From Corylus avellana (Eukaryota; Streptophyta; Magnoliopsida; Fagales; Betulaceae): a DNA stretch of 64,000 bases. Within the stretch, counting starts at the first letter, position 1; the number at the start of each line of letters is the position of its first letter. Shown here piece after piece: positions 24,067 through 36,167 of the stretch. Location of the stretch: the NCBI RefSeq assembly GCF_901000735.1, contig NC_081541.1, positions 40,455,021 to 40,519,020 on the forward strand, read 5' to 3'. The position numbers and the translations under genes are program-made. The notes under the pieces were generated by a model, which saw only the letters and a program-made list of their open reading frames with translations, was not told the DNA's origin and ran no database searches.

Positions 24067-24885
24067 CCATTCCTCCTCCCCTAGCCTGGAGTTACCTTAC
24101 CTGTGCGGCTGCAGCGCCCTGAGAGAAAATCTTTTAGTAGATTCTTACCTTTAGGTAAAGTATATAGAAGACCATATTAAGTCCACTTAGTAGGGTTACA
24201 AGCCTATATATTATGTAACGAATTAGTTCGTAATTAACTCAGAGTGTCACCACTAAAACCATAATCAAGATTAATGACATAAATGCCCAATTGTGTCAAT
24301 ATTCTTTTTAAACTATCGAAAAAGTGCCCATGTTCATCCTAATGACAAAAATATCATTAACAAAAACAAAACAAAGAAACTTTAGAAAAGGTTATTATAT
24401 ATATATATTATGAAATAGACCTTTGTTACCTGCTTCACACCTCCAAACCAAAACTTCTAATTCCACCCCACCCCTGCCCCTATAAGTGGTTTTCTTTCTT
24501 CTTTTTTTTAGTTTTTTTTTTTTTTTCAAAATTATAGGAATATTTTTGTCTTATTAATAAAAATCGAGGGCCATTTTTCTTTTCTTTTTGTTGGCCTTAG
24601 AGGATATAGACATTTTTTTAGTACTTTAGGAGGGATATTGGCAATAGAATAGTAATTTGAGGAAGGATCTATGCACTTTTCCTTAACATTTACCACCACC
24701 ACAAAGTAGATCTAAGCCTATATCTTAGTACACGAAACCATCTTAAATCATTAAGACTGCAACTTCACCCCGAATGCACTCATTACCATAAGTGGTCTAT
24801 GGGACTTCATAATAAGTCCTCTAGCGATATATGAAATCATAAGCCCATGACTTAATAAACAAATCACACATGAAACACAGGTATG

Positions 24886-25260
24886 TAGTGAACCCAATGT
24901 AATAACCACAAAATTTATTAATTAAAATAAGGGTTAAATACCTTATTCACCCCTAGAGCTTTACAACTTTATTTTTTGATCGTTAGGGTTTGATTGTTAT
25001 CATAGGAGGTTCTTCTAGTTTTATTTTTGCCCCAATGGGTAACTCAATTGGCTGTGAACCACGTCTCATAATATAGTGAACCCAATGTAATAACCACAAA
25101 ATTTATTAATTAAAATAAGGGTTAAATACCTTATTCACCCCTAGAGTTTCACAAATTTATTTTTTGATCCTTAGGGTTTGATTTTTATCACAGGAGGTCC
25201 TTCTAGTTTGATTTTTGCCCTAAGGGGTAACTCAATTGGCTGTGAACCACATCTCATAAA
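24886..25260 (+). repeat. 188-bp tandem duplication across the left end of the Mutator-like element
   Basis: The block starting 'tagtgaacccaatgtaataacc' occurs at 24888 and again 188 bases later. Each copy contains host flank, the 9-mer TTAAAATAA, the element terminus and the head of a SINE. The duplication therefore happened after both the element and the SINE had inserted. Confidence 0.85.
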
Positions 25261-25336
25261 GCGGAGATCACTAGTTCGAGTCCTCACTCCCCCTTCCCTT
25301 GTATGGACATGTCAAAAAATAAATAAATAAATAAAA
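25224..25336 (+). mobile_element. tRNA-derived SINE inserted in the left arm
   Basis: Begins GGGGTAACTCAATTGGC (A-box region), has a B-box-like AGTTCGAGTCCTC, a CT-rich stretch, 'tggacatgtc' and a tail of AAAT repeats. It is the same family as 20668-20772. The corresponding site in the right arm (about 27655-27690) lacks it, which gives an empty-site comparison within one element. Confidence 0.85.
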
Positions 25337-25942
25337 GATCGGGATGGTCCTTTCATCCATCTACCGTTAGTTGACTTAATGGAAAGCTAGGTCACTGATA
25401 CATGAACCAATTATATGTTGACATGTGTCCTAATTGCCAAATCATCAACTATGATTGGATTTACACATTTGCCACTTAATAAATTTTTTCAATGTGTATT
25501 AAATTAAAATACTGGAAAATACTTGCAAAAAATAAAACCCTTCTTCCATTCCTACGACCCACAGAATCCCCAAACCCCATTCGAATTCACCCCCCATCTC
25601 CGGAGACCTTACTTCTTCCCCATCTCCAACCACGAGACGAGCCTTCTTCCCCGGCCAATGCCTTTATAGTAGCTGATTTTTTTTGGACGAACCCATTGTT
25701 TCATTGTCTGAGTAGAGGACAAGCAGCTATACATATGCTTTTCTGATAGCCATCAAAATCAGAAAAGGGAGAGATGTTATACAAGTTTGTTTTTGGATAA
25801 AAATGTATACATATGATCTGTGTAATAGAAATGATTGTTGTGTTTAGAGGATCAAGGCTATAAAACATTTCTCTATTAGTATACTCCATTGTAAAAGTTG
25901 TCATCTGTTGTACCAAATACTCACGTAAATTAATAGGCAAAT

Positions 25943-27181
25943 ACTTATCACGTTTTAACTTGCAAGTGCACGAAATTCAACAGTAGTATAGTTGGGCAAA
26001 TACGAGATCATCTCACGAGGATTGTTAATTTTATTTAAAATTGATTTTCTCAAACTAAATTGCCAAATTGTCACAGATTTGCAATGGTGAAGAGATATAA
26101 AGATAATGAAGAGATTAGGGTTTTGATATCCATCACAAATCATACTAATTAAGAAAATATTAGATCAATGTTCCAATCACATGGTATTTTAATGTTTGTT
26201 AATCTAAGGGCATGATATCTACACCTTAAATTATTGATCTCCCTAAATAACGAATTAGGTATGATATCTACTCTAATTCTTTTCTTCCCTAAATGATTTA
26301 ACATAGTATCTACTAAGTTGTTCTTTAGGAAAACATAATTTTATGGAGATCGACAAACACATAAATCATAGGGCATGGTATCTACTCCGAGTTTCTATGT
26401 TGATTAAGCCAAGAACCCATGATGAGGTTCTTTTGTCACTTTATTAAGCCCAAGATTCGGTCATCTAAATTGACTTAATTAACAAATTTCAATCACAAGC
26501 AAATAATGGTGAGACACATTCACAAGGGGAATTCAATTACATAGGCATAATCAATTAAAATAACCACATATGATTGAAACAAAGACACTAATATTAAACT
26601 TAAACAGACATGATTAGGGTTTCAATCTAGCCCTAACAATTGTTTAGTTACACCTAATGAAATTAAAACTAAAAAGAAAAGGGAAAGAAGAAACCAGAAA
26701 ACGCTTCTTGAAGTAGCCTCAAAATTCTTCTCTTTGGAATTGTATCCTTTTTAAAAGGCCTAGGAGCCTATTTATAGGCTTTAGAAATACCTAGAAACCG
26801 TAGAAAGCCTAAAAAAATTGGAGAACAAACCCTAGTCCAATTAGGGTTTGAAAAACCTAGTTTTAAGCGAAAAATGAGTTTTTCTGCATCTGGGTCGCCC
26901 GAGTGCACTCGATCGCCATGCCTTGCGCTCGATCCCAGCTTGCGCTCGATCGTTCCTCTTCTTCAGCGCTCGAGCCTAAGTGTAGTGCACTTGATCCGAA
27001 CTCCATCTTTTCCCAAAATTGGCCTTTGATGCCCAAAACTTCTAGAAACGTTTCATTTTCCTTCAAACACCTAAAAATAGACAAAAACACGAAAATGAAG
27101 TAAAACAACATAAAATAGCACAACTAAAGGATTAACACACATAAATTAAGGGCTAAAATATGTATATTTTAGCACTTATCA
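25943..27181. mobile_element. Possible nested element inside the Mutator-like element
   Basis: The interior between the two arms carries ACTTATCA near both 25945 and 27174. It also has its own character: a CG-richer patch near 26890-26985 with repeated 'cgctcgatc', and A/T-rich flanks. The wording near 25950-26020 ('cttgcaagtgcacgaaattc') is typical of dispersed plant repeats. I could not prove ends or a superfamily. Confidence 0.35.
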
Positions 27182-27988
27182 TCATCCAAAGTTCTTTATG
27201 TTATCCAAGGAATAGATTTTTTATTTTTTATTTTACTCAACTTTCTACAAAGAAAGGTACTCAACAATCTTGCAAAAAAGGTTGGGCTTTTGGGTTTGTT
27301 CGTGGAATGGGTTTGTGTCGTGGCCGAAGATTGTGTTGTGGTCAGGGAAGAAGGCTCGTCTCGTAGCCGGAGATGGGGAAGAAGTAAGGTCACTGGAGAT
27401 GGAGGGTGGGTTCAAATGGGGTTTGGGGATTCTTTGGGTCATAGGAATGGAAGAAGGGTTTTATTTTTTGCAAGTATTTTTCAGTATTTTTATTTAATAC
27501 ATGTGGAAAAAAATTTATTAAGTGACAGATATGTAAATCCAGTCATATTTGATGATTTGGTAATTAGGACATGTGTCAACATATAATTGGTCCACGTATC
27601 AGTGACGTGGCTTTCCATTAAGTCAACTAACGGTAGATGGATGGAATGATCATCTCGGTCTTTAGGCAAACCAGAATGACCTCCTGTGATAAAAATCAAA
27701 TTCTAAAGATCAAAAATAAAGTTGTGAAACCCTAAGGGTGAATAAGGTATTTAACCCTTAAAATAATCAACTCAAAGTATTACTTACAGTACATCCATAG
27801 TAATTAATTTGTAATTAGTTGAAGTTACCACACCAATAATAACTATCACAATAAATTGTAGTGAAAAGCAGAAATAAAATGATTTAATACAATTCTAAAT
27901 ATCTTTCAATATAATAATTACTAGCATTAATTACCAATAGAGAACTTCCAAGAATAAATGTCTACAAGGTAAAATACTGCTAACTATT

Positions 27989-28411
27989 TGTAGCGTCCCA
28001 CATTGCTTGTGTGTGGAAAAAATAATGTATTTATATGGAATATGCTCTTTCTAAATGGTATGAGGCATTTTGAGATAAACCTAATAACAAAACCGTGTGG
28101 GCCTGGCCCAAAGTAGACAAAAACATATTATTTATGGCGGGATGTTACGTATGGTATCCGAGCTGAAGCACAGCTTGATATAAAGGGAACGTACACAAGC
28201 CCATGAGGGTCACTGGCGATGACGCTGGGTCCCAAGAGGTGGTAATTGTGGCGTCCTACAATGCCTGAGTGTGAGAAAGGGGATGTGCTTATTATATAGA
28301 GCATGCTCTCTCTAAATAGTATGAGACATTTTGGGGTAAACCCAATAATAAAAACCATGCAGACTTGTCCCAAAGCAGACAATATCATATCATTTAGGGT
28401 AGAGTGTTACA
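27989..28411 (+). mobile_element. TRIM (terminal-repeat retrotransposon in miniature), 423 bp
   Basis: Two direct terminal repeats, 27989-28149 and 28247-28411 (161 and 165 bp), start TGTAGCGTCCCACATTG and TGTGGCGTCCTACAATG. The second ends TGTTACA and the first TGTTACG. Two bases after the first repeat lies TGGTATCCGAGC at 28152, one mismatch from the usual initiator-Met tRNA primer-binding site. A purine-rich AAGAGGTGG lies just before the second repeat. The 5-mer CTATT flanks both sides (27984-27988, 28412-28416). The 97-bp interior has no coding capacity. All diagnostic parts of a TRIM are present. Confidence 0.92.
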
Positions 28412-28784
28412 CTATTCTAATCAAACCTGACAAAATAGGCTATTCGTTCAGAATCTTCATCCTAATGAAATGTCACTCCCAAAAGTCATCCAAACCTGAT
28501 AATTTGCAAAACAACGAAGTGTTTCATAGATGGAAAAGTAAATGCGTAAGTCCTAAATTGCTCATAACAAAAGGTTGAAGTGTTTATTACCCAATCAGAA
28601 TATGATTCACGAAATGTATGATATGTGTGTTTTTAGGGACATGCAAAATCTTATCTCTAAGGTCGTTTAGGAATATGCCTTCTTCCCCCATCTCATTCAT
28701 ATATTCATTCCTTGATTTAACTATTGGGATAGTCTTTGTCCCCAGCTACCGTTCTTTACAATCCAAGACTTAAATTAACAACTC

Positions 28785-29445
28785 TTTATAAGTCAAATTT
28801 GCATCGATTTGCAGCAGTTTAAAGTTCACTATGTGCAATGGGTTATGCACATATTTTTGCAATGTAAAGACATGGAATGCATTGTGTACTTTGGCAAAGT
28901 CTGGCTGTAATCCAATTCTGTAAGCTACCAAACCAATGATTTCGATTACCTCAAATGTTCTGATATACCTCCGGTTCAGCTTGCCTTTCTTGCCAAACTA
29001 CATCACTCCTTTCATTGGTGAGACTCTAAGGAACACTTGGTCACCGATTTTGAATTCTAGCTTACAATGATGCTTGTCTGCATAACTTTTATGTAGAACT
29101 TTGAATTCTTTTGTGTCTTGCACCAAATTTGGTCCCAATAATTTTCGTTCGTCGACTTCATCCCAGTACAATGCCGATTTTTGCTTGCGTTCATAGAACG
29201 CCTCAAATGGTGCCATGCCAATAGTTGCTTGATAAAGGTATGAATTAATGAATCCAATTACATTTGAAGTCAAGCATGAACATTCTCAGCATGTCCTCCA
29301 AATTCTGGATATTCTTTTTTGATTGACCATCCGTCTATCGGTGATATGTTGTGCTAAAGTTCATTTTTGTTCTCATGGCCCCGTGTAAACTTATCCAAAA
29401 CCTCAACGTAAACTAAGGATCTCGATCTAAAACTACGATAGAAAG
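28785..29445 (-). pseudogene. Ty3/gypsy integrase to C-terminal region, decayed
   Basis: On the minus strand, in order: a fragment resembling the integrase core (LDRDP, FTLRFW, then TDGQS and 'QNLEDMLR'), then GMAPFEAFYERK, then DEVDERKLLGPNLVQDTKEF, then KSYADKHH, GDQVFLRVSPMKGVM, and finally the chromodomain-side remnant (VHNAFHVFTLQKYV, LLQIDANLTY). There is a TAG after GVM, and at least one frame change near 29270. No LTRs were found nearby, so this is an internal fragment of a much longer element. Confidence 0.85.
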
Positions 29446-30455
29446 CACTCCATGCAACATGACTATTTCTTGCACATAAAATTATGTCAAGGGTCCCTTC
29501 CACAAAAGATTGAGCATGGAACGTTTAAGGTTATTCCTCTCGAAGAAATCATGAACGAAGGTAGGAGCGAATGGAAAAAAGACTCTAGTAGCCTAGTAGA
29601 TGTATCTTTTTGTTTATTAGATTTGGATTTGTCGATGTCTCACCCAATAGTAATTGCAAGTATCCCATTAAAAGAATGACTATTCCATTCCAAAAGTTAC
29701 TTCATATACCAAACTTGGCCTTGGCTTGCTAAAGTTTAAAAGAGAGAATCCTACTATTAATAGGAAGATAATTCTAACAAAAGATTCGACTTGATGATGC
29801 CAAAAGTTAATAGGAAGATAATTCTGTGCATTCAAAAGCCCCACAGAAAAAGAATAGAAAATAAATAAATAAATAAAGAAATCTGTGACCTACTGAATCC
29901 TATTATTCACACCAAAAGTCTTTTGTCATGATGATATCACACAGCCACAACAAAATAGATAACGGCGGAGCTTTGAATTTGCAAAAAAGAAAAAAGAAAT
30001 CGTTAAAAATAAGATAACGGCATAATTTTTTATTTCTTTTTGAAAAAATATAAAATATAAAAATAAGAAAAGATGGATAATGAAAAGGAAAAAAGAAAAA
30101 GAAGCAATCCCACTGAAAAACCTTATCCGTCTACAAAAAGTTGAACACTCTGAGCCTGAGGCGTACTTGCAGAGCAGATTGTGTCACCGCCTGCCTCACG
30201 TGAGACAAATTTAAGAACCTCTAAAGGATTACAATCCTTATTAAAGCCTAAGCATAATACTCATTTGCTAATCATTTCTCTCTTCTTCTTTTTTTTTTTT
30301 TTCGTTTTTTCTTTTTGTTTGAGTTGCTAATCATTTTCAATAATAGAAAGAATCTCTCTTTTTTCTGAGCATTAAAAAAATTAGAAAGAAAAAAAAAAAT
30401 TTTGAGATACCAAAACTATTGCTTAAGAAAATGTTTAGAGTAACAGCTATCTTCA
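29446..30455. other. Intergenic, no gene seen
   Basis: A 75-codon plus-strand frame (29452-29679) overlaps the left-over retrotransposon sequence and has no recognised domain. The rest is A-rich. Confidence 0.5.
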
Positions 30456-30590
30456 GTAATACTAGAAGTCACTCTAAAAGTGATGTGTCTTTTAAAATTA
30501 CCATTAGACTTATGATTAATTATTATTAAATTTTAATCTAATGATAATTTTAAAAGCCATATTTTTCATGGAGTAATACAATAGCGACTT
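30456..30590. mobile_element. GAGTAAT-family MITE, copy 4
   Basis: Left end 'gtaatactagaagtcactc' pairs with right end 'ggagtaatacaatagcgacttttactc'. The core TTTTAAAATTACCATTAGA...TAATGATAATTTTAAAA is the same palindromic core as at 3644-4767. Ends are approximate. Confidence 0.6.
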
Positions 30591-31203
30591 TTACTCAACT
30601 ATATTTGTTAACTTGTTTTGGGGTCTTTTTTATTTTTCGTTTTAATTTTTTTTTTATAATGATATAAAAGGTAAAAATTGTTTTTTTTTTTTTTTGTGTT
30701 TTTAGAAGTATTTTATGTTTAGATTGTTTATTAATGTTTTTGTTCTAAGATAAGAAAACAAAATTTTTAAAAAACGGGCAAATTTTACTATAGTTCTCTT
30801 ACAAACCCACATAATAATCTATATTTTACCGGAATGAGTGTCATATGGACTATAGACACTTTAGTTGTTAACATAATAATAAGTGTCATGTGAATTATTA
30901 TGTCAGTTTGTAAACGTAGTAATCGTCTATATTTTAGTAGAGTAAGATTCTCTCCATTTCATTTATAGAAAATATTTAAAGTTATTGGGTCTAACTTGTG
31001 TATATGAAGTTAACATTGACATGTCTTTTTAAAAAAAATTAGATAATGTGATACGATTAGATACATAAACTTTAAAACCCAATCATAAAATAAATAATCA
31101 ATAATTATTATCTTATTTTAGTGGGTGACGCGATAAATATCCGTAAGATTTTTATAAAAGATATTCTATCCTTAGCCTCACTCATTTGCTTAAAAATGTC
31201 AAT

Positions 31204-31212
31204 TATATAAAA
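31204..31212 (+). promoter_or_regulatory. Candidate TATA box of the F-box gene
   Basis: TATATAAAA lies about 170 bases upstream of the start codon, a plausible distance given an untranslated leader of about 140 bases. No other promoter element is evident. Confidence 0.4.
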
Positions 31213-31384
31213 CTAGACAGATTTCTAATCCCATGGTTTCTGTTCAGAAATCCAGAGAGACATAAGACAAAACAGCAGAGTACTTTAGCTTTGGGTTTGG
31301 TTTATTGGAATTTCAAACGCAAACCCTTTGGCTTGGTGAAGGGAATTCTACTAAAACAACCTCAAATAATAAATTAAAGAGAAA

Positions 31385-34300
31385 ATGTCAGATTCAGCAG
31401 AGACAAACCCTAAAGCTCCCAATCACCCAAGCCCAATTCCAAAGCAATCAAAGAGGGTGGCCAGAGCAAGACCTTTGAGCCTCCCAGACATATTCTTCAA
31501 AGACCAGGAAGCTTTCAAGCATGCTATTCTCCAGATGCAGCTCCACCAACCCAACCACCAATTCCCGCTCGCCACGTCGCCGTCTCCTTCCTCCCCAACA
31601 ACCTCCTGCTCGTCCTCTAACACCGACCTCACCGCCCTCTCCCTAGACCCGCCTGCACCCGATCCCACCTCCCTCCTCTCCGACACTCTTCTGTTGCACA
31701 TCTTCTCAAAGCTTACCGTCTCACAATACCATTCCAATTCTTTGGTCTGCAAGCGCTGGTTGTTCCTTCACGGTCGCTTGGTGCAATCGCTCAAGCTCTT
31801 GGACTGGGGGTTTCTCGACTCGGGTCGGATTTTTCGCCGGTTCGCCAACGTCTCGGACGTCGATATCGTCCGCGCCTGCATCAGGTCGCGCCGAAACTCC
31901 GGTATTCTCGTGACCCACAAGGCCGTTTCGGTCCACGTCGATTCGAACTTCTCCGGAAATGGGTTTATCGGGGCGGCCGATTTCTTGCCGACCCGGGTTA
32001 TTGACCAGGGGCTCAAGTCGCTGGCCGAGTCGTACCCGAATCTCCGGAGATTGGTGGCTATCGGAGCGAGCGAAGATGGGTTGTCGTGGGTGACCAAGGA
32101 GTGTCAGATACTGCAGGAATTGGAGCTCCATTGTTGTGGGGATTTGAGCTTGAGAGGGATTTCGGGGTGTACGAACTTGCAGATTGTGAAATTAGTCGGT
32201 TGGGTGGATGGATTTTACGGCTCGGTGGTATCGGATATCGGGTTGACGATATTGGCGCAAGGGTGTAGGCGGTTGGTGAGACTTGAGCTGTGCGGTTGCG
32301 AGGGAAGCTACGACGGGATCAAGGCGATCGGGCAGTGCTGCCAGATGCTCGAGGAAATGATCCTGAGAGATCACAGGATGGATGCGGGGTGGTTGGCCGC
32401 TTTGTCGTATTGTGGGAATTTGAAGACTTTAAAGCTGCAGTCGTGCAGGAGCATCGACTCGAGCCCTGGCCCAGACGAGCATCTGGGGTTGTGTCGGACG
32501 CTGGAAGGCTTGCATTTGCAGCGGTGTCAAATGCGGCCACGGGATCAGCACGGCGTGAGAGCGCTGTTTTTGGTGTGTAGGGAGGTTAGGGAAATTGTGT
32601 TGCAGGATTGTTGGGGGTTGGAGAATGATGTTTTCGGCTTTGCTGGTATTTGTAGGTATGAGCTCTCTTTGTCATTGTGTTGTACAGATTTATTACAATT
32701 ATGGAGTACACTTTTAATGTCTTTTAGTGTCGTATGGTGATTGCGCATGTTGTTTTGAGTTGAAGAGAAAGTAGCTGTTACTACTGTATGACTAACAAAT
32801 TTCTTGTATTAGTTAGACATTATATGCACTCAAAAGTGAGAAAAATATACATTGAGAATCAAATAAAAAATAAAAAATAAAAAAAAATACTCAGTGCTGC
32901 TCATTAGTTTTTATTTTAGTACCTTAAGAAAAAACAAAACAAAACAACAGTAGTCTTTCCTTTGGAAAATATTCTTGTTAATATGAACAATATTTTTATG
33001 ACTCTATTTGTTTGCCATGGACATTTAAAGCTACCTGGCTATGTACTTGTGGATGAAATTGAGAGTCGATATGAGGTGAACTAAAAAAGCAGCCATTAGG
33101 AGATGTTAGGAATTCTTTGAAATCAGTATTTGTGAGTCGTAATTTTTATTTAAAAAATTGTTATATCCTCTGACTGAATCACTAGTATTACTTTTTCCAA
33201 AACATAAAAACTAAAAGTGATTTGAGAAAGCCGCTTTCAAAGAAATAAGGTGCAGTGAAAGTTTATGCATTGTTGAGGAGAGCTCCTTGGGGTCTGAATA
33301 CACAATAAATGTGATTCAATCCTGAAATGAGAAGGCCATGATAATGAGGTCAATTGTTGAACGAAATTACTTATTAGGTGCCCCGGCTTATTAATATGAA
33401 CGGTTTAGTAACCTAAGAAATATTTGTTGTCTAGAGCATGTCTTTTAGATATTCCAAACCAGTAGAGCATATGTAAGAACCCAAGGTATCACTGATTCCT
33501 CTGTAAGTTGAAGGGCTCCAACTTAGTGGCTAAAACTTAAAGATACCATATTATTTGAAAAATCCCAACATGATCCTTTAACCAAGTGTGAGCTAAGGAA
33601 GAAAATTTATTGGGGTTTACATCTTTCCTTGAGTTACCCTATCTTCTTTTATGGTATTCCAATTTCTTTATACAAGAAGATCTCTAAGTTTGATGTGTGT
33701 CCTTGCACTGGGTTTTCCCTAAAGCAAATCAGAAAACATGTGAGAGATTCAGATGAGTCTGAACCAATGTTGAATCAAAACATGTTATGGCCATGGTTTC
33801 CCCACAGCTGGAAATGCATGTAAGGTAATGGTCAAAATGCAGGACCTTTCTTCCCCATGGATGTTATGAACAGAACAGATACAGTAGTTTAGTATAAAAG
33901 AATAATGAAATTGACATAGTAAGTTCTTAAATAAGTGAAATTCTTTTACGGAAGGTGTATCAGTTTGCCAGATGACTATGTTTATAAGATCCATAGAGAT
34001 CAGTAAACTAGAGAACTAGAAGTTTGCAATTTAAAGGTTTTATCAATGTGAATGCATAAGAAAGTATCAATTTCAAGAAGAACGATGTAAAGTTAGTTGT
34101 GATGTTCCAAATAAGTGTTCTCTAGATGTTTTATTACAAAAGGAGGACTTATCTATAGTTTTTTGAAGGCTGCTGGATTTTTTTTTTTTTTTTTAAATTA
34201 GTAATCAAGATATCATTAAAAACGTAAGCGTACCCACGTACACAGGAGAAGGCTGCTGGAAATTGAGATGTGATAAAAATATCTGCATAATTCACTTCTT

Positions 34301-35559
34301 GGAAAGTTTAATTCAGATTCTCAAGAAATCAAGATAACACTGCCTGTCAAGCCAGTGGTCTTTGGATTGAAATGGTATCTCCACCCCCCATGAATCTAGT
34401 TGAAAAATGAAGTCACACGTTCAAACCCGTAAAGTAACTTGACTTATAGTTTTCTATCAAAAGAAAAGAAAATTACATTTCCTGCAATCAACGCTAGAAA
34501 TTATAAATGTCCTAATATCTGTATGCGCTATGTCTGAATATTATGCAAAGCTCTATGGGGATTGGGGGTTAAAGAAATGGCTTCAATGACAATTTCCACA
34601 GTAATCCATATTCTTGCAATTGTATTTGAGGCCTTTGGAATTATTATTATTTTTTGGTAGTGCTTTTCTTTAACATCAGTGTTCTTTATGAATACAGATG
34701 GAAAATGGAATGTGTGTTGTGTGCGCACACTTGCGTGTTTTTCTTTCATACAAATCTAAGTTTTCTTGTAAGCTGTTTAGTTTATGCTCTTCATCTTCTG
34801 GCTTTGAAGAATTCTTTGTTTGAGGCCATAAATAAGGCCCATATGAACTTGTCAACCTTTACATTCATGATAACGGCTCCTCTTTATATGGATGGTCTCC
34901 ATCATTTTAGGATTTGGCAAGGTGTACTTTTACCATGGCTAGTGGGATACAGCATTTTGATACATTGTCTAATGAGGAACTAATAGCTGCCTATTTGAAA
35001 TCTTGTATATTATAGCCAAATATTGTTGATTTGAAGGTTTGAATGAAAAATTTACTTTTCTCCTTGCCTAGGGGGGTGAAGGTGCTTTCTTTGGAAGGAT
35101 GCTCATTGCTGACAGTGGAAGGTTTGGAGTTGGTAATCCTTTCTTGGAAGGAGCTTCAAAGACTTAGAGTAATATCATGTAACAAAATAAAGGACAGTGA
35201 AGTGACTCCTGACCTCGCAGCCTTGTTCTCTGTTCTTAAAGAATTAAAATGGCGACCAGATTCCAGGTCTCTCCTCCAATCAAGTCTTGCTGAGACTGGT
35301 TTGGGAAAGAAAGGCGGTCGTTTTTTCAGGACTTTTAAGGTATGACCTTGCTACTTCCTTCTTAGAATCTGTGCTTCAATCAGTGAAACTCAGATGATTT
35401 ACATGGCATCGGCACTACAACACACTCCCCGCTACGTTGTCGACTTTGTAGTCATTATCTTGTCTAATTCGGAGGTTTATCATCATGATAACAGAAGATG
35501 ATTTGCTTTCTTGCTTACAGCGCCCTGCCAAAGGGGGCACGTCCTTCGAAGCGTTCTAA
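31385..35559 (+). CDS. F-box/leucine-rich-repeat (RNI-like) protein
   Basis: Exon 1 is 31385-32655 (donor AG/GTATGA) and exon 2 starts at 35072 (acceptor CTAG), separated by a 2.4-kb intron with frame preserved. Exon 2 either reads into TGA at 35345 (514 residues) or splices at 35339 (AAG/GTATGA) to a short third exon 35521-35559 (acceptor TTACAG), giving 525 residues ending FEAF. Both are in frame. A Ser/Pro-rich N-terminus precedes the F-box (about 95-140: [20 protein letters not shown]), which would contact SKP1 in an SCF ubiquitin ligase. About 12 Cys/Leu-rich repeats follow ([46 protein letters not shown]) and would hold the substrate. From memory it resembles the plant At5g07670/At5g51380 group. 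The substrate is unknown. Confidence 0.9.
34178..34247 (-). mobile_element. 70-bp 5'-truncated LINE 3' end in the F-box gene intron
   Basis: A poly-T on the plus strand (the poly-A tail on the minus strand) is followed by 'gtacccacgtacacagg', the same kind of 3' end seen at 53957 and 52180. It is flanked by a perfect 13-bp direct repeat, GAAGGCTGCTGGA, at 34165-34177 and 34248-34260. This fits target-primed insertion with extreme 5' truncation. Confidence 0.85.
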
Positions 35560-36167
35560 TCCCTCACCACTTTAGTTGTAAATGGGATATAACCAGCTTG
35601 ACCAAATTTTGGTGTCAAGTTAAAACTGTAATGTTCTAGGTTGATGCCCAGCACAGCTTCCCTAATGTTCAACAAGGTTAGAAATGCTAATTTTGTTATG
35701 TTGGGTAGTTGAACTGACTTGGTAGGCGTTAGCATAAGCAAAGACATTTAGTACAGTTTTTTCACATCTGGATATGTAGCCTCTATTCTTCTACCACAAA
35801 GTTATAGTGAAAAACTTTCTGCAGTTTGAATATGCAGAGGATCCTTTGTCTTTTCATGAGTTTACGTTGGGTATTTTCTTCAACAAAGCAGAGGTTCATC
35901 TGACTAATGCCTGCCAATTTCAAACAAATTACTACACATGGAAGTGACGCATGTTTATTGAAATTGCTGTGTAGATTTTTGGCTTGTTCTATACATGCTA
36001 TCCATGCATGCTCAGATGACAGAGCACTTGTACACATTGATATTGCAGGTTTTTCTCTTGTATATGACATATGGATGGACAAATAAACAGGCTGGAGGTT
36101 TTGGCTTTTATTTACTCCATCTGCAAAGAATTGTCTCTCTCTTCGTTGGAGTAGAGAGTTAGATTAA
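35560..36167. other. 3' untranslated and intergenic DNA downstream of the F-box gene
   Basis: No coding frame of merit; probably includes the untranslated tail of the upstream gene. Confidence 0.5.

Larger units (their letters stand above)
24931..27757. mobile_element. Non-autonomous Mutator-like element with ~420-bp inverted repeats
   Basis: Outer ends are GGGTTAAATACCTTATTC (25119, and its tandem copy at 24931) and the complement ending at 27757. The arms match over about 420 bp, roughly 25119-25650 (including a SINE) against 27335-27757. They share blocks such as 'ctaccgttagttgactta', 'ggaaagctaggtcactg' and 'gccggagatgggg'. An identical 9-mer TTAAAATAA flanks both sides: 25110-25118 (also 24922-24930) and 27758-27766. 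Long arms plus a 9-bp duplication is diagnostic of Mutator-superfamily elements. No transposase is present, so movement would depend on an enzyme encoded elsewhere. Confidence 0.88.

Noticed and set aside
31423..32131. Minus-strand open frames opposite the F-box exon
   Set aside because: The plus-strand frame is long, has an F-box and leucine-rich repeats and joins in frame to exon 2. The opposing frames have no recognisable motifs.
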